Below, piece by piece: positions 33,700 through 47,259 of a DNA stretch of 64,000 nt (its first letter is position 1; every line of letters begins with the position of its first letter). Source of the stretch: Mesaphorura yosii (lineage: Eukaryota; Arthropoda; Collembola; Poduromorpha; Tullbergiidae); NCBI GenBank assembly GCA_009869945.1, contig WIXG01000017.1, forward strand, positions 186,001 through 250,000, given 5' to 3'. Position numbers and translations under genes: made by a program. The notes below the pieces were generated by a model that did no database searches, was not told the DNA's origin, and saw nothing but the letters and a program-made list of their open reading frames with translations.

Positions 33700-34649
33700 T
33701 TATAAAATCTTGTGGTGGATGTTCCGCACGTGTCTTTGAAGATTTGACGAAATTGAGAAGGAGCGATCACAAAATTTGCATCGATATGGCTGTTCTCCGG
33801 TGTGAGTGCGAAGATGCCGGGTCAGATTGGCGGATCTCGGAAACATTTTACCACAGAATTTGCAGGTATGCCTGAAACAAAAAAGAAATGTGTGCCCTGC
33901 ATTATTTTGCCGGCAAGGCAAGCGACTTGCGTCCTCTATCAGATCATTAAGACTTACCGACTTCCTTGGCTGATTACTTTCGCCATTTTTGCAGCATGTT
34001 GGCCATTTTCCACAGATTTTGCCCTGATTTGGCTAAACGACTCGCCCAGCGGATGCGGATGGTAGAAACCAGAAAGCGAATTCTGAATTAAATGAGTTTC
34101 GGGTCCAGCGCACAGTCGTTTCGATGCCGAATTCACTGGCGTAAACGCCGAAGAACTCCGTTTCAGGCCGTGCCTCGCAATGTCGGCGTAGGTCAAACAC
34201 AAGCCCATACCCTGCCTTGTCGCAAAAGTATCGCAGAGCTGAGACAATTTATTTGCGTATGAGGTGACGTGATCCGCTGATTCTTCAGTTGACGACGAGA
34301 TTTGTGGGAGGTTGTGCCTGTACTTTTCAGGAGCTGGGGTCAAAGTCGCAGTTGAGTGCACCTTCGGGAATTTTGATACGGAGAGGTCAAGCGGGAGTTC
34401 TTGGCAAAGATTCAGCTGATTCAGACCGAGGCAATGATTCTTTAGCTTTGAAACAGGTGTGGGCAGACGGTGGGCAGGCATCGACAGAGGCGCAGGCACA
34501 TTGGCGGAGTTTCTTGGAGATGGGACGGCTGTCAGAGGCTTCACAGGGTAAAAATTGGCGTAATCACACGTTGGGAATCGTTGCTGATGGGAGTACACGG
34601 GTAAAATGTAGTTTAGTGGCGGAAAATGGTGTGAAATGGAGGAATGCAT
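33700..34649 (-). CDS. Short PRDM3/16 (hamlet)-like zinc-finger protein
   Basis: Two exons (33958-34649 and 33700-33871), 287 residues from the ATG at 34649; upstream exons may exist. The first exon encodes a proline- and serine-rich region with the CtBP-binding motif PLDLSV (coded at 34380-34394). The second encodes two C2H2 fingers ([21 protein letters not shown] and [20 protein letters not shown]) nearly identical to the C-terminal finger pair of the large hamlet-like gene in this window. The protein stops at IHHKIL, where the paralogue splices to a third finger, so finger three is absent. No N-terminal finger array or PR domain was seen upstream. The motif combination marks a MECOM/PRDM16-type DNA-binding repressor. 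Drosophila has a similar neighbour of hamlet, CG10348, and this is probably its counterpart (inference). Confidence 0.8.
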
Positions 34650-34699
34650 TGTATCCCGTCGAATTAGAGGCGGCACAATATGGAATAACTTTAAATAAA

Positions 34700-37600
34700 A
34701 GCTGATTTCAAGCCAGACAAACCAAAACTCAATTGGCGATCAAGTGATTTGAAGATGTGACGCAACAATTTCGAAAGAAAAATGACATTTAACTCGACTG
34801 TTACTGTTACGTGTTACGTCTGTAAAATGAGACTGCCACTGCCACCAAACCTGAATTCTTGTGCGTACGTTCTCATTGTGCACTTTACCGGCACGGGCGG
34901 ACGGACGGACGACCGGGATTGATTATTACCTGCACCACAATGCTATGCTGCCGTACTTAGCTACGTGTTTGCGTTCCAGGTCAAAAGTCGTGATATGAAA
35001 ACGATGATGAGATGAAGAGTCCACCTGGCCAAGTCCGGAAATTCGGTTTTTTATCTGTGGAATCACACAAGTACAAAAGTGAATAATTTCAGCTCACCCT
35101 CATCAAACGTAGTGTAATGCGTAGCAAGCATCATTACGCATTACGATTACGACACCGGCCCGCACTGCAACAATAACAATGCTCGACACGGTAATGATAT
35201 GCAATGCTGCGTTGGCGTTGAATTTGGTTTGTCTTTGTCGAGAGTTATGCGAGTTATGCGCACTCCGTCCGTGTCTTACCTCACTTCCCTGCCCGATCGG
35301 CCCTGTTCCTCGGTTCTTCCGTTTTAAAATAATTCGACTCGGACTCCTCATTCTCGAACAGTTGCTTCCGGTGCCGGAGTAGTAATAAAAAGGCACAGCA
35401 CGGCACGGATTCCCAATCTGATATCAGAACAGGTAAGTCAAGGTAAAGGGAAGCTCAAGCAGGGGCTGCCTTTTAAACAAAGGCAATCACTCTCACTTTC
35501 TTTACAGTTAGTTTCTATACTCCGTTGTCCGCTCCTTTTGTACTGCTTAATTAGATTTCTTGCAGAAAAACGAGCGATTTAACGCGTTCAAGCTGAATTC
35601 AAAGAAAGGAGCGGCTAATTAACATGTCTACTGGCCAATGTGTCAATTTTTACCGTAAGCCAGTGTAATATACGAGTATGCCGTCAGGCCGTGATTCAGT
35701 TCAAAAGTCAATTCACAAGTAGCGTCAGCAGTCAGCTTCATCATGCCGAGTGTGGGTACAATAATAATGACTTTGTGGCATGCGATCCGATCTCGCATTT
35801 CGATCCCAATCCACAGTCCACAATTCAACAGTAACGGTGATTTTGATGCTATGATTTTATTTTTGAGAGGGTGCAAATGAGAGCTTTTGAGCTCGGGCGC
35901 CGCGTCGGTCGTTCGGTTGCATCGGATTGAAACCGGGACTCATTTTCCAGCGATTAGCGCGAAAGAAAAAACGCCGTGGCCGGTGATTCTTGCTTCTGGT
36001 GAATACTAATGAGGGTATTTCGAGCTGCGTTATCACAATTACAATCATAATCACAAGAATCAAGTTTGTTCCGACGCCTGATGGCGGTGGTACGGCGGAA
36101 CCGAGAGAAAGAAGCGAGCTGAGAACAGGAAGGAAGTTCCGGAAGTTGCATTATTGACTTCACTCTTGCCTTGCTGCTCGTGCTCGGACGGGGCTGCTTG
36201 TCGTTAAGGTTTGCTGGTTTGCATGAGGCGAGACGACGTTCCATGAAGCCTGAACATAACATTGTTTCATGCATTGCATTGTTGCGATTACAAAGACAGC
36301 TTTCTGTCAGCGCAATTGGGACTCGAAATACAATACAAGAAATGAGACAATAATTTTAGGATTCGAGCACGATGACGATGATTAGTGAGGGAAAGTTAAT
36401 TTCATCCAGCTTGGAGTGGTTTTGAATGCCCATTTCACAGATCTCTTGCTCCATACCCTTCTGCTAAGAGATAAAGAAATGCTGCTACGGATGCACCTCA
36501 ACACATGCAGAAGAGAGGATTGGTTCGCCCACGAGTTGAAGGAGGATCCGCTTCATGCTCATTGCACTTGCACTCTTCAGCTCAGCGTCAGCGCATCATC
36601 ACCAGACTTCTTCAGACAAGAGACAATATCATGCCACAATTTCATCAGTTTTAGCTTTCTCTCAACACTTCATTAAGCTTACGCGCCTAGCTTCAACTGC
36701 TGAAAGGTTGAATAAAACGCAAAATTTTCACATTTCTTGGCGGCATTCAAGCCAATATAATTTTGGTTGAAATACTAATTATTGATTATGTTCAAAGTAG
36801 AGCCATGCCGAAGCCAAGAGACAGGATTCGAATTCGACCTCCTGTGGTTGTAGGGTCAGCTCGATCCAAAAATATTGCAAGACTTTACTGTTTTGTGTAT
36901 TCCATTCCTTCTTGCCAACTGCCAACGCGTGCTTCGGGTTTCATTCCTGGAAAGGACCCGCAGGAAGGAGACACGACCCAAGATCCAAACACCAAGCAAA
37001 AAGATCGAAGGATCTCTTCGGGTCTTCATTCTTCGTGGCGTGCCGTACTTCGCTTCATTTCCCGTTCCCGTTCTCGTCTCGCTCACGCTCGCGCGTCCTG
37101 CCTTGTAAATTTTCCTCTTCGTACACGCATAATTGCTCAATATTCTATGACAAGATAACAAGACACTTAACCTTTTTGTTCTGCATCTGCACATGTGGGA
37201 ATCCATCGCACTCGCGTACGTGTACGCGTACGTGCACGTATTTTGTACTGTGGCATCGAATTACCGTCGTCGTTGTCGAACAATCGACCGTTGTGTTGCG
37301 TCTTGCGTTGTTGACTTGGCTTGGCTTGACTTACGATAAAATCTTTGTTGACTCGCAGTCAAGTCAAGACGGAGAGCACCAGCAATTAATTTGGAATGCG
37401 ACTGACGAAAGACGAAGGAAGCCTTTTTGTTATTGGAAAACAATCTGCTACAGACACCGAAACATGAAGCAGAATTTCGGGCTCGGAAGCTGTAGAGATT
37501 CTGAGCCCCAGACTAGATAAATGACCTTTCATAACCCTCTCCCCATCGTTTCTCCCGAGACGAAGTAAGTTTTCGTGTTGAACATGACAATGGCAATGGC

Positions 37601-37824
37601 AGCAGCAGCAGCAGAAGCGTATTACAGGCGAACAGGCGTAATCCCTCAGATAAATGTAACTCTCGCCCCTTTACACCCGTAATAAATCATATCAGCTCAC
37701 ATTAAATCTGTGTTTGGAACAAGTGCAGTGTAGTGCAGCAAACAACACGATTCACTGATGCACAAGACAAGAGAAACCTAGTAAGAATTACGGACTACAT
37801 TCTACCTATGGAATACCCTTCGTT
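34700..37824. other. Non-coding region upstream of the short hamlet-like gene
   Basis: No recognisable exon on either strand. Several open frames occur but have no domains, low-complexity content or no splice support. It may include 5' exons, introns or enhancers of the short paralogue. Confidence 0.4.
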
Positions 37825-38117
37825 TCAATCCGAATTTAGATTTTTCCAAACGGCAGCGTGAGGTTCGTTAGCATCGCAAGCAATTTCCATGGTCAGCATC
37901 CCAATTAAACCTTTTTGCATGGATAACTCGATGGCTTGACCAAGAGTGGAGTATTCTGGATTAGTCGTATCGAAATCATGAACTCGTCCTTTGTCCGCAG
38001 CTTCCAAACATCAAAACAGACCACAACTGACAGACGACTGAAACGACAAGCCCGTGCTGGACAACTGGAATCTGTGACAATACAAAAATTATGGCAATTT
38101 GGAGACTGAATCATCAA
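37825..38117 (-). pseudogene. Possible frameshifted gene fragment
   Basis: The minus-strand frame 37825-38007 ends with a protein-like stretch (TLGQAIELSMQKGLIGMLTM, then EIACDANEPHAAVWKNL). Just upstream the coding-like signal continues in another frame (FSRLSVVVCFDVWK), with the change near 38005-38010. This looks like one peptide broken by a frameshift, or two exons with no visible splice sites between them. I do not recognise the family and see no start, no further exons and no poly(A) signal, so this is a weak call. Confidence 0.3.
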
Positions 38118-41100
38118 AGGCTCGTGTGGACGGCTCGTGGATGGTCATTAGACTAGATCAATAGCCAAAAGAGCAGTATTGTCAGGATTTTTATCCCGCG
38201 TCGTACAGTCCTGTTCAATGACCACTTCGGGCTGCAGACACATGTTTCATATTCGATATTCGATTTCAGCATCACTTAACGTTCAACTGCCAAATGTGCA
38301 CGTACTCAAGACTGGCTCGGTTCAAATCAGTAAGTAGTCGTCCTGAGCCGCAGTCGCAGCCGCAGGAGTCATAATTGATGAGCACACTCAACCGTGCATT
38401 TTCATTAAAAGACTCCGAGATGCGAACGCGAACTGCGGACTGCAAAATGCAAACGAGCCCACGAAAGAAATCAGAAGTTTCATTAAGCAGGAGTAAAAAC
38501 GTAAGAAAAACAGGCTTTTTAACATTTTAAGTACGAAACTTTTTTCATTTAATTTAATTGCTCTTGCTTCCTTTCTATTCCAGTTTCATTCTCATTCGCA
38601 TTCCCGGAATCGGAATCCCGGCCTCCTGGCGCTGGCAGTGTTCAGGCGTGAAGCTGAGGCTGAGGCTCGGCATATGGCGAAAACTAATTATCACTTTTTT
38701 GTCTGCGTTCCGTGTGCATGTAATTAAGAATACGACAGCGACTCGACACGACTCGCCAGCACGACGTGGCAGGCAGCAGCACAGATTGTCATAATGTGAC
38801 AATTTCATATTATTATTATTTCCTCAAAATTCTCACTTTGACTTTCCCCATCCTACTTTCGCCTTCGACGACAGCAGCCAGCCAGCCAGCTTTCGAGCCT
38901 TCTTGTGCTCTCTTTTCTTCATCTCCCACATCATCCGAGATCTGACTGACTGACTAGAATTTTATTAAAAGTTCCACTTCATATTCAGCTCCTTGTTTGC
39001 CCTTGCCTTAGCCTTTGCTTGTTTCTTGTTCTAAAATTGTTGCACAGCGTGTGACAAAATATTGTGTGAAAATTAAGTCTAATGTGCTCGTTCGTTCGCT
39101 CGCTCTGCTCGTCGTCACTCTGACTTGACAATGTAATTACGGAGTCAAAGAGCACGCCATGCCAGAGAATTTTCGAGCCTGGGATCCCAACTCATCATTC
39201 ATCTTGAAAGGGTTAAGCTGCTGCTGCTGTTGGGCTCTACCTCCTCGCTTCGCCTGCGCCAGGCGCTCAGTTGTTATCAAATCATCAACACTTCAGAAAC
39301 ATTCACGTTCACGCTTCTTCTCATCATCGCCATCGTCATCATCACACGATCTCATCCGCATCCGTTAGCGTTTGAATTTGAATCCACCCACACAACAAAG
39401 CACAAGCTTAAATTATTACAACTGCAGTGTGAGTGCGATACTAAAAAGATGAACTCTTGTCGTGCCCTATCCTCCCGCCTGCATGCGTTTCTGCTCTTAT
39501 TCATATTTTCTCCATGTAAATATTTACTCAGCTCAGCTTCGGGCAGGCACGACAGAGACAATATGTCAGAAACCACATTCACGATTCGCGATCCCAAGCC
39601 GTATGCATACGCGTACGTACTACGTGAAAGAAGGGCGAAGGGATACAGGAGCAGAAAAAAGAGAATTCAATTATGCACTTCACAGCCACGCACGCGTAGC
39701 CAAAACTAACGAAGCAGCATCCAGCATCCCAGGACAAGCTGTCTTTTGTCAGGGGACCTGCGACTGCGAGAGCCTGAAAGTTTATTCAGAATTTCAGGTA
39801 TTCTTGTACAAACAGAGATTAATATTTCAAGACGCGGTCGCTCGTCCCGGCTCGAGAACAATGCAAATGTTTCAGTATCCATATTGTATCAAAACTGGAA
39901 ACTAAACTTCATCCACGGGCATGCAGTTTCTCCTTTGTCTTTGGGTTGAATTTTTAATGGAGACCTCCCAAGTTTGGGGCATCACGTGAAAAATGACATA
40001 AAAATAGCATAATTGCAGGACGGTACGTTAAATATTCGCAAGGCGAGAGTTGTGAGCGTTCCCAGTGCGAATTGATGTCTGGCAGCTTGCTTTTTAAATT
40101 GACAAGCAGGTGAATTTGTATTTTATCAATTTTATGCTTGCGATAATCCAATCGAGACGAATGCCGTTGAGATAAATTCATTTTACGGAAGAATTGAAAG
40201 TTTTGAAATTAGGAGGAGTCGTTGGCAATATTTTGTGTAAGTCACCCAAATCAGAGAATTCTGGAGAAGAGTCAGAAAGTAATCAACTCAACCATAAACA
40301 TGTCTTTTACACATGCTGCAGGAGCTCAGCTCAGCGTGCATACGCGGGAACATAAATTGTTTATGATGCTGTTACTGGCTTGGCATGGCCTTGCAGGGCA
40401 GGGCTGGGCCGGGCGCCTCTTCTCGTATTTTATAACTTGTATTCATTCATCCATGTAATCTCGTGTAATAACACTCTTCAGGGCATCATGAGCACGAGGA
40501 CAATAAATGTGATATTTCATAAATGTGAGTAATTCTTCATCCTCAAACAATATTCGATCTCTTTCCACATGATACAAAATGTAATAACATCATCATCCCG
40601 CATTTGCACTGACTGAGAGTGATTCTGTCCTTGTCATCGTGCCGGCACGGCATGGAAAGGCAAGGCAGGGCAGACGCTTCTCGGGATCAGATTTCAGATA
40701 CAGCGCACGAAATTGGAATGAAATGAATGATTTATTATCGCAGTCTGCTTTCTCCTCGCATCGCAGTTGTGTAAGTGCGAAACATATTGTGAATGAAGCC
40801 TCGCTTGTTGACCTTCCTTCAGAGAAGAGACCCGACCCCATCAACTCGTGTTCGGGTGAAAACTGCCGTTCGACTTCTCGTGGGGCTTCATAATTCATAT
40901 TTTATGCAGTCAGATGAATGCGATGGAATTATGCAACAAAACTGAAGCAGTCGCCAGACATCAAAGCCAGTTGACTTGAAGTCAAGAGAAGTCAAGTCAA
41001 GTACGTCAGCAAAAAAATGACGGGACATTTCAGAAAGCCTGAAATTTTAACCGTAACAAGTAGAAATCTGGTTAGAATCTGGGGATCTTGATGAATTGAT

Positions 41101-44100
41101 GGACTGAATTATCTTCAGGTGTTCCGTTCCTTTGCTCTTTCAGAGGGCAGAAGACTTCTGGTTCCGGCTTGCTGTGCTATGGATGAAATTTAATCTCATC
41201 GTTTTGTTCCTGACTGACTGGTGTTTTTATCTCTCAGTCTCTATCATCTACGGGAAGAATTGACTGCGGATTACATTGCGGGCTGCGGGAATGAGAATCC
41301 ATCTCACCTTTCTTGCCCCAACTTCCAACCTCCATTCATATTGCTCAAACTCATCTGCCGAACCGGTTTCCGGAATCCTGTCTTTTCTGTAAACTGTGTG
41401 CAAAAATCTCAGGCTGCACCCCCAAAATGTCAGTTAAAAATTCGACGATGGTTTAAAAAGGTGGAGTCGAATGTGGAATTGAGGGAATGATGAATAGGTT
41501 TGTAATTGATTGACATTGATAGAAACAAAAGAAACGACATCAGCTTAATCTTCTTTATTGTATTCATTAATTCCATGTTTGGACAAAATTGAAACGGTGG
41601 CTTGCGAAACCGACGAAGACGCCTTTTACTTTCTTTAAAAACTGCAGTCGTTACCACAGTTGTTTTTCAGTTCCTGCTGAATGCGCTCCAGTATGTTGGG
41701 ATGATGTAAATCTGGTACTTTTTAGCTTCCTTCTCACTGTTCGTCCGATTGCATTTCCGATGACGGCCACCCGTTTCCCAGATAAATGAAAGTCAACTGA
41801 GAAATGACTCATGTAAATCGCAAATGGACCGTGCAATTCAATTTAATTCAACCCAAGTCAGAAGAGGTTCAGGAGATTTGAAATATTTGCATTTGAATAC
41901 AATCGGAGAGAAGATACAATTGTGTACGGCTCGGCCTGACACGGGTAACGTCGGGCATTTAACCCTTGGAAAAGCATGCCACTCCAAACTACACAGAAAG
42001 CGAACAAGATTTTCTTTCGCTCGATTCTAAACTCTAGTGGATTATCAGCATTCTGAATACACGACCTTTCAGGTTTTCGACTGTCCCGCTAATTAAGATT
42101 CGCTGATAACCAGAATTTTTCTCGCAGCGGCAGTAAATCTTTTATGACAAGATTTATTCACGCTTTCGGTTTCGCTTTCATGGCACAATCACAATCGAAA
42201 CGTGAAAATGTGGAGCTTCAAATAAGAGGTGAATTGATGCGAAAATGTCGTGCATGGCGATTTACGTGGGATACGCAACAAAGTGTAGCGAGATAAGAGC
42301 TCCGGTACGGCTTTCGGAGTCACGCAATCTGCGCTGGCTTCTTAATCTTGTCTCTGCTGCTTTCTTGCGCTTTGCATAGTTGCATTGCCCAAATGGAAAT
42401 GGAAATGGGAGTGAATAGTGAAAGGATATGGGACAGAATTATAAATTACCAAAACACAGCAAATATGAATTACGTGCCGTGCGTTTTTAAGATTTATCAT
42501 TTCTCTTGGCCTGTCTTGTGTCCTGCCCCGGCTTGGCTTGACTTTGGTTATGTCTTGGATTTGGGGGCTCCACTTTCGGAAGTCTGCGTTATTGGAGTGA
42601 TGCAGCACACACGCTCACGCTCTGTGCAAATGATATGATCTATATTACCCATTCCGAAGCCATCAGCCATCCATTACGTGCTGCTCTGCCCGCTTTCTAA
42701 AATGTTAATTATACTCACTCTTACTTTTACGTGTGCCAGTGTTTTTTGAATGGTGCTTTGTGTATGGCGTGGCATTGTATTGTATTGCGTCGTAACGTTA
42801 GTCGTAGCGTACTCGTGCTTTCTCCTTTCTCTTGCCACTTCCCACGGGACAATGCAATGTAGGTTTATAATCTGGCAGATGACTTTTGCACATGCAATCG
42901 CTCCATTTAAGACAGTTCACAATTCCAAGATGAATGAATATTTTTATCGCACTCGCACTCTTCTTTCTCTATGCTTCTGCTGGCCCATTCTTTTCGTTTT
43001 TGCCCTTTACTTTGCCTTGCTTCCTTGCCACTTACCTGGTTTGGTCGCTTGACGCATTCGGAATAAGAATCGCGTTCGCATCTCTCCCGCATCTCTCCCT
43101 GAAAAGGGTTAAGCATTTAAGTTACTGCTGCTGCTAATCTGTGATTCTGACCGACCATTCACTCGTTCGTTCACTGTGCGCATTGTTCAATTTCAAGTAC
43201 GTGCTTCTTCAGTGATGATGCGCATCTTTAAACAAACACTGGGCGACCAGTGTTCAGCACAATAATAAATGGAGAATATGAATGAGCAACGGCAGCAGAG
43301 AAGAGAAGGCAGGACACAGGATTCACGCCTTCCTCAGAATTCACGTCTTATCATAACTATCTCACATTTCACGCTTTGGTTTTTTAGCTTCTCGGCTCGC
43401 AATCGCTTTCGCATCTCCCTTGACTGCCTTTTCTCATGCCGAAGTCGATGCCGATGCTGAAGCTGTGAATATGAACCCTCTCAATTTAATTTGCCGGGTG
43501 ATTGTGGCGAGTCTCCTTACTTGGAGTTGAGATGAACAATGTATGGGCGACGGCGAGATGAACTCATAAAACGTGGGACGGGACGAGACATGACATGACA
43601 ATGTATTCAGGTGTGTGCTCCTGCAATAATTAACGAAAGTTGGCAATAATCATGCGCATGAACATTGACAATATAATCATTGTGTGCGGTCACAACCACA
43701 GCCACAGAAGACAGGATGAGGATGCGATGCAAACGAAACGAATCTCAGGACATAAAATTCTCGACCTCGTCCTGGGAATCCGTTCAGGTGCAAAAAGTGC
43801 CCCTGCCTGGCCTTGCCAGCGTTGTTGTTGTCGCTGCTGCTGGCTTTAACCGTTGCCCGTTAATCGATCTTAAGAAGACCTTAAATAAGCACGACACGAC
43901 ACGACGCATTCATTGTCGAATGTCGGAGGGTTGTGGAGCGAGAGAGATGATAAGATGAAGATGACAGTATTAATAATATAATGCGTCCTGTTGTAGAATG
44001 CAAATGCAACACGATGCAATGCAATGCAAGTACGAGTAGAATCGAATAAATTATTGATTTATATTCAATTGAGTCCGTCCCCTTCGCCTTGTGCATAAAT

Positions 44101-44958
44101 TATCGGCAACTACCGATACGATAACAGTAATGAAAATGAAATGATCTCAATAGACAAACTCGCACTCTCATTTGGAGCAGAGCAGATGTCTCAATGAAAG
44201 GGAAAACGAAAGCAGGAAGGCAGGTAGGCAGACACTATGTGAATTGTGATTGTGACCTGCACTGATTTAAATACCATCCGAGGTTTGCATACATTATGTA
44301 TGCAGATCAATACAATTAAACACCGTCGCCGTTGCAATTATTGGAACGCAGGAGCAAGAAACATGCATGCATGAGAAAAATTGATCACAAAAAATGAAAG
44401 CGAATTCTACACTGCCAAACCCACAAACGAGCTGAGCTGGAAGTTCTTATTTTTAGTCTTGCCATTCGATGAATTGAATTGAATGACTTGAATTGACAAA
44501 ACTCGATATAGACGTGATCAGCAGATGTACAATTAACATGCAGAATTTGGCTGAGAACCCTGAGATTGAGAAGCATTAACCGGCCATCACAAGCAATCAC
44601 CTGTAATATCTCTTGCTTAACATTGGAAGATGCGCTAATAACAAACGGAATTTTCATCGTCATCGCGTTTCGCGATAAATTATCGCGAATCAAAAATTAT
44701 TGTCGGTGATTGATTGATCGATTCAAGTAAAGAAGTTACTTGCTCCTTGCTGTCGTCGAAATTAATTAGTGTTTCGTTTGAAATCTGTAAATTGCACTTA
44801 CGTTCAACATACCAACATCCGATATCCTAACGTCTTTAGTGATATTGATAACTGCTGAGTGCTACTTTACTATAACTTCATAGGGTTGCTTTCTTTATCC
44901 GCGTTGGAAATGACTGGAGGGCTCAGCGGGTAAAGCCGCTGCATCTAACGAAGAATTC
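38118..44958. other. Large non-coding region, no gene recognised
   Basis: About 6.8 kb with only short spurious frames. It is rich in short tandem motifs (GACT, CCAG, AAGTC and ATGCA units) and homopurine/homopyrimidine stretches. It lies between the short hamlet-like gene and CSN1, and could hold regulatory elements for either hamlet-like paralogue. The last about 130 bases are probably the CSN1 5' UTR. Confidence 0.4.
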
Positions 44959-47161
44959 ATGGAGGTAGAGGGTGCTGCAGGTGGCGGTGGCGGAAGCTCT
45001 GGGGATGAAAACGATAATCAAATGAACGAAGTAAAAGCAGCGGCCATGGCCGGCAATCTTAAACCAAATGTTGACGGCAACTTGAATGCTGTTGGGGTTG
45101 GAGCTGAGGATATTGTCAAGAAAGATCAGATTCAGATTCTAGTTAACAATGATCCACTATTGGCAAGTTCACCAAAGAAATCGGATTCTTATGGTTTTAA
45201 TTCGCTATTGTGCTGCATTCTGATATCTGTATTTGCTCTCGAAAGGATCTTGCAGCTTATGCAAATGGTTATGACAGAGGTCTCCCGAAGATATATCGTC
45301 TGAAGCATATTGCGGATCATTGTCCACCACTGAGAATCGAAGCTCTAAAGTTGGCCATTAAATGTGTGAAAGAAACGGGTAACGTTACCCAATTTCGACA
45401 TTTGAATAGTAGATTACAGACTACAGTCTCGTAAGTTCCACAACACAAATTTTAACTCCACGATGGTGTACCTTTTCATTGTCCGTACAGGAACCAGACG
45501 ATTCCAATTGGCGGAGGTGGCGCAGCGCCAGCTGATCTACCCCAGTTGGATCAGGAATGGATTGACGAAAGCCTAAGGATGTGTGCCGAGCATCTTGGAA
45601 AGCTGACCGCAGATTTGAATGCAGCAGAAATGGATTCACAAAAACAAGAAATTTGCTTCAAGTTGGTTGAATACTACTTGAATGTAGGGGATCCGAAGAA
45701 CGCATTCCGAAATCTGCTCAAAGCTCGCGATTATATAACTAAGGAGCGTGCATACGCAAAGGATGACTTGATCAAAATATGGATGGGCATGATACGAGTA
45801 CGTCATTGTCTGTGACATATTAATTGTGGTCGTTGTCAACGTTGTCTTGGTGGAATATTTAAACATTTGCTATGTTAGGTTGAAATGTATTTGGGAAACT
45901 GGTCAAGTGTTTTCTCACATCTCACCAAAATAAGTATGGCCTTCCAGGACCAAAGCATTAGGCCTTCGGTCACTTCGCTGTCGAAGGTACTGTGCTGGTG
46001 CGAATTTACAAGTATTCGGTGCCTTTTCACATTCACAATGAATCTAATCTCTCAGGACACTGATGAGGATAAGGGAAAGCCAAAACTGAAGCATGCACTG
46101 GAAGCTTATCTGAACTGCGTAGCTGGAATCGCTGAACTCGGCCAAAAGAAGTACAGATCTGCTGCAAAATATTTTGTTCAAGTTGACTCTCGTTTCTTCG
46201 AGAAGAATGAGTTTGTCACTGGAAATAACGTTGCCGTATATGGAAGCATTTGTGCATTGGCTGCTTTTAGTCACACAGAGCTCCGTCGACGAGTGCTTTT
46301 CAACAGGTGATTAAGCAAGCTCTATTGACTGCATTTGCGTATAAAAGCTGTGCTAATATTTCTTTATATCTTCATAGAACATTCAAAGAATTCTTGGGAA
46401 TGGAACCAGAACTCCATGAAGCCTTGACTGCATTCGATTGTTCCAAGTATTCAGCCTTCCTTCTCTTGTTGGACGGCATGAAAGTAATTTTGCTAATTTC
46501 TACGAATTGATTCGTGAAATTCTATTTCGAAGATTCATCTGTTCTTCATCACAGGATGAATTGATCCTCGATCTCTACATGTCACATCATGTTGCAGACT
46601 TATATAGTCTCATTCGAAGACGTACACTCGTCCAATACTGCCTGCCATATGCCACTGCTGATTTGACAAAAATGGCGAAGAACTTCAATACGACCACGTC
46701 GGATGTGGAGAATGAACTAGCTGATCGGATTATTGACGGTGAAATTCATGGTCGGATTGATTCTCAAAACAAAGTCTTTTATGCAAGCCGAGTAAATCAA
46801 CGCAACACAACATTTGTCAATGCTGAAAGAGCGGGCGAGGAGTGCTGCCGGCGTAATAAGTTAATGATGTTACGTGCAGCATTGCTGAAGAATAACATTG
46901 AAGCGATTGTAAGTGCTTTAAACCTTTATATACTTGTTTTCGTTCTCGCTCAATTCTAACTTTCCCAATGCCGTACCATTCCAGAAAACTGTCAAGAAGC
47001 CAAAGCAAGGCAAAGGAAAGGGGAAACCGACATCGGCATCAAAGGAAGGTAAGAAGAAGCGCCGAGAATTGAATGGCAATGGGAATGAGAAAGAACACGA
47101 CGACCAGCCGGATTTGGATATGGAGCTTGATCTTGATCAAGTTGATCCTCCGCCGCAATAA
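44959..47161 (+). CDS. CSN1: COP9 signalosome subunit 1 (CSN1/GPS1)
   Basis: Eight exons (44959-45162, 45246-45430, 45491-45797, 45879-45986, 46056-46306, 46378-46483, 46555-46908, 46985-47161) give 563 residues in phase. The glycine-rich, acidic N-terminus is variable. The conserved part starts at DLAAYANGY and IADHCPPLRIEALKLAI, runs through RPN7-type helical repeats (EICFKLVEYYLNVGDPKNAF, LGNWSSVFSHL, AGIAELGQKKYRSAAKYF, GNNVAVYGSICALA), and ends in the PCI domain (DLYMSHHVADLYSLIRRRTL, VENELADRIIDGEIHGRID, VFYASRVNQRNTTF). A lysine-rich then acidic tail closes it. CSN1 is a scaffold subunit of the COP9 complex that removes NEDD8 from cullins. Intron 1 uses a GC donor (TTG|GCAAGT), the only donor that keeps the conserved frame. 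A poly(A) signal lies at 47247. Confidence 0.94.
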
Positions 47162-47246
47162 ATACTCTTCGAAGAAGAAGTAGACTTTCAAGATTATCAC
47201 ACATGTACCTGTAAAATATTAATGCTTCAGTTATTTGCTACAATGA

Positions 47247-47252
47247 AATAAA
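47247..47252 (+). terminator. Poly(A) signal of CSN1
   Basis: AATAAA 86 bases after the CSN1 stop codon. Confidence 0.65.
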
Positions 47253-47259
47253 ACCTTAA

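Noticed and set aside
44905-44945. tRNA-like GGCTCAGCGGGTAAAGCCGC segment
   Set aside because: It resembles a short hairpin but has no B box or acceptor stem at the right spacing; it is more likely CSN1 5' UTR.
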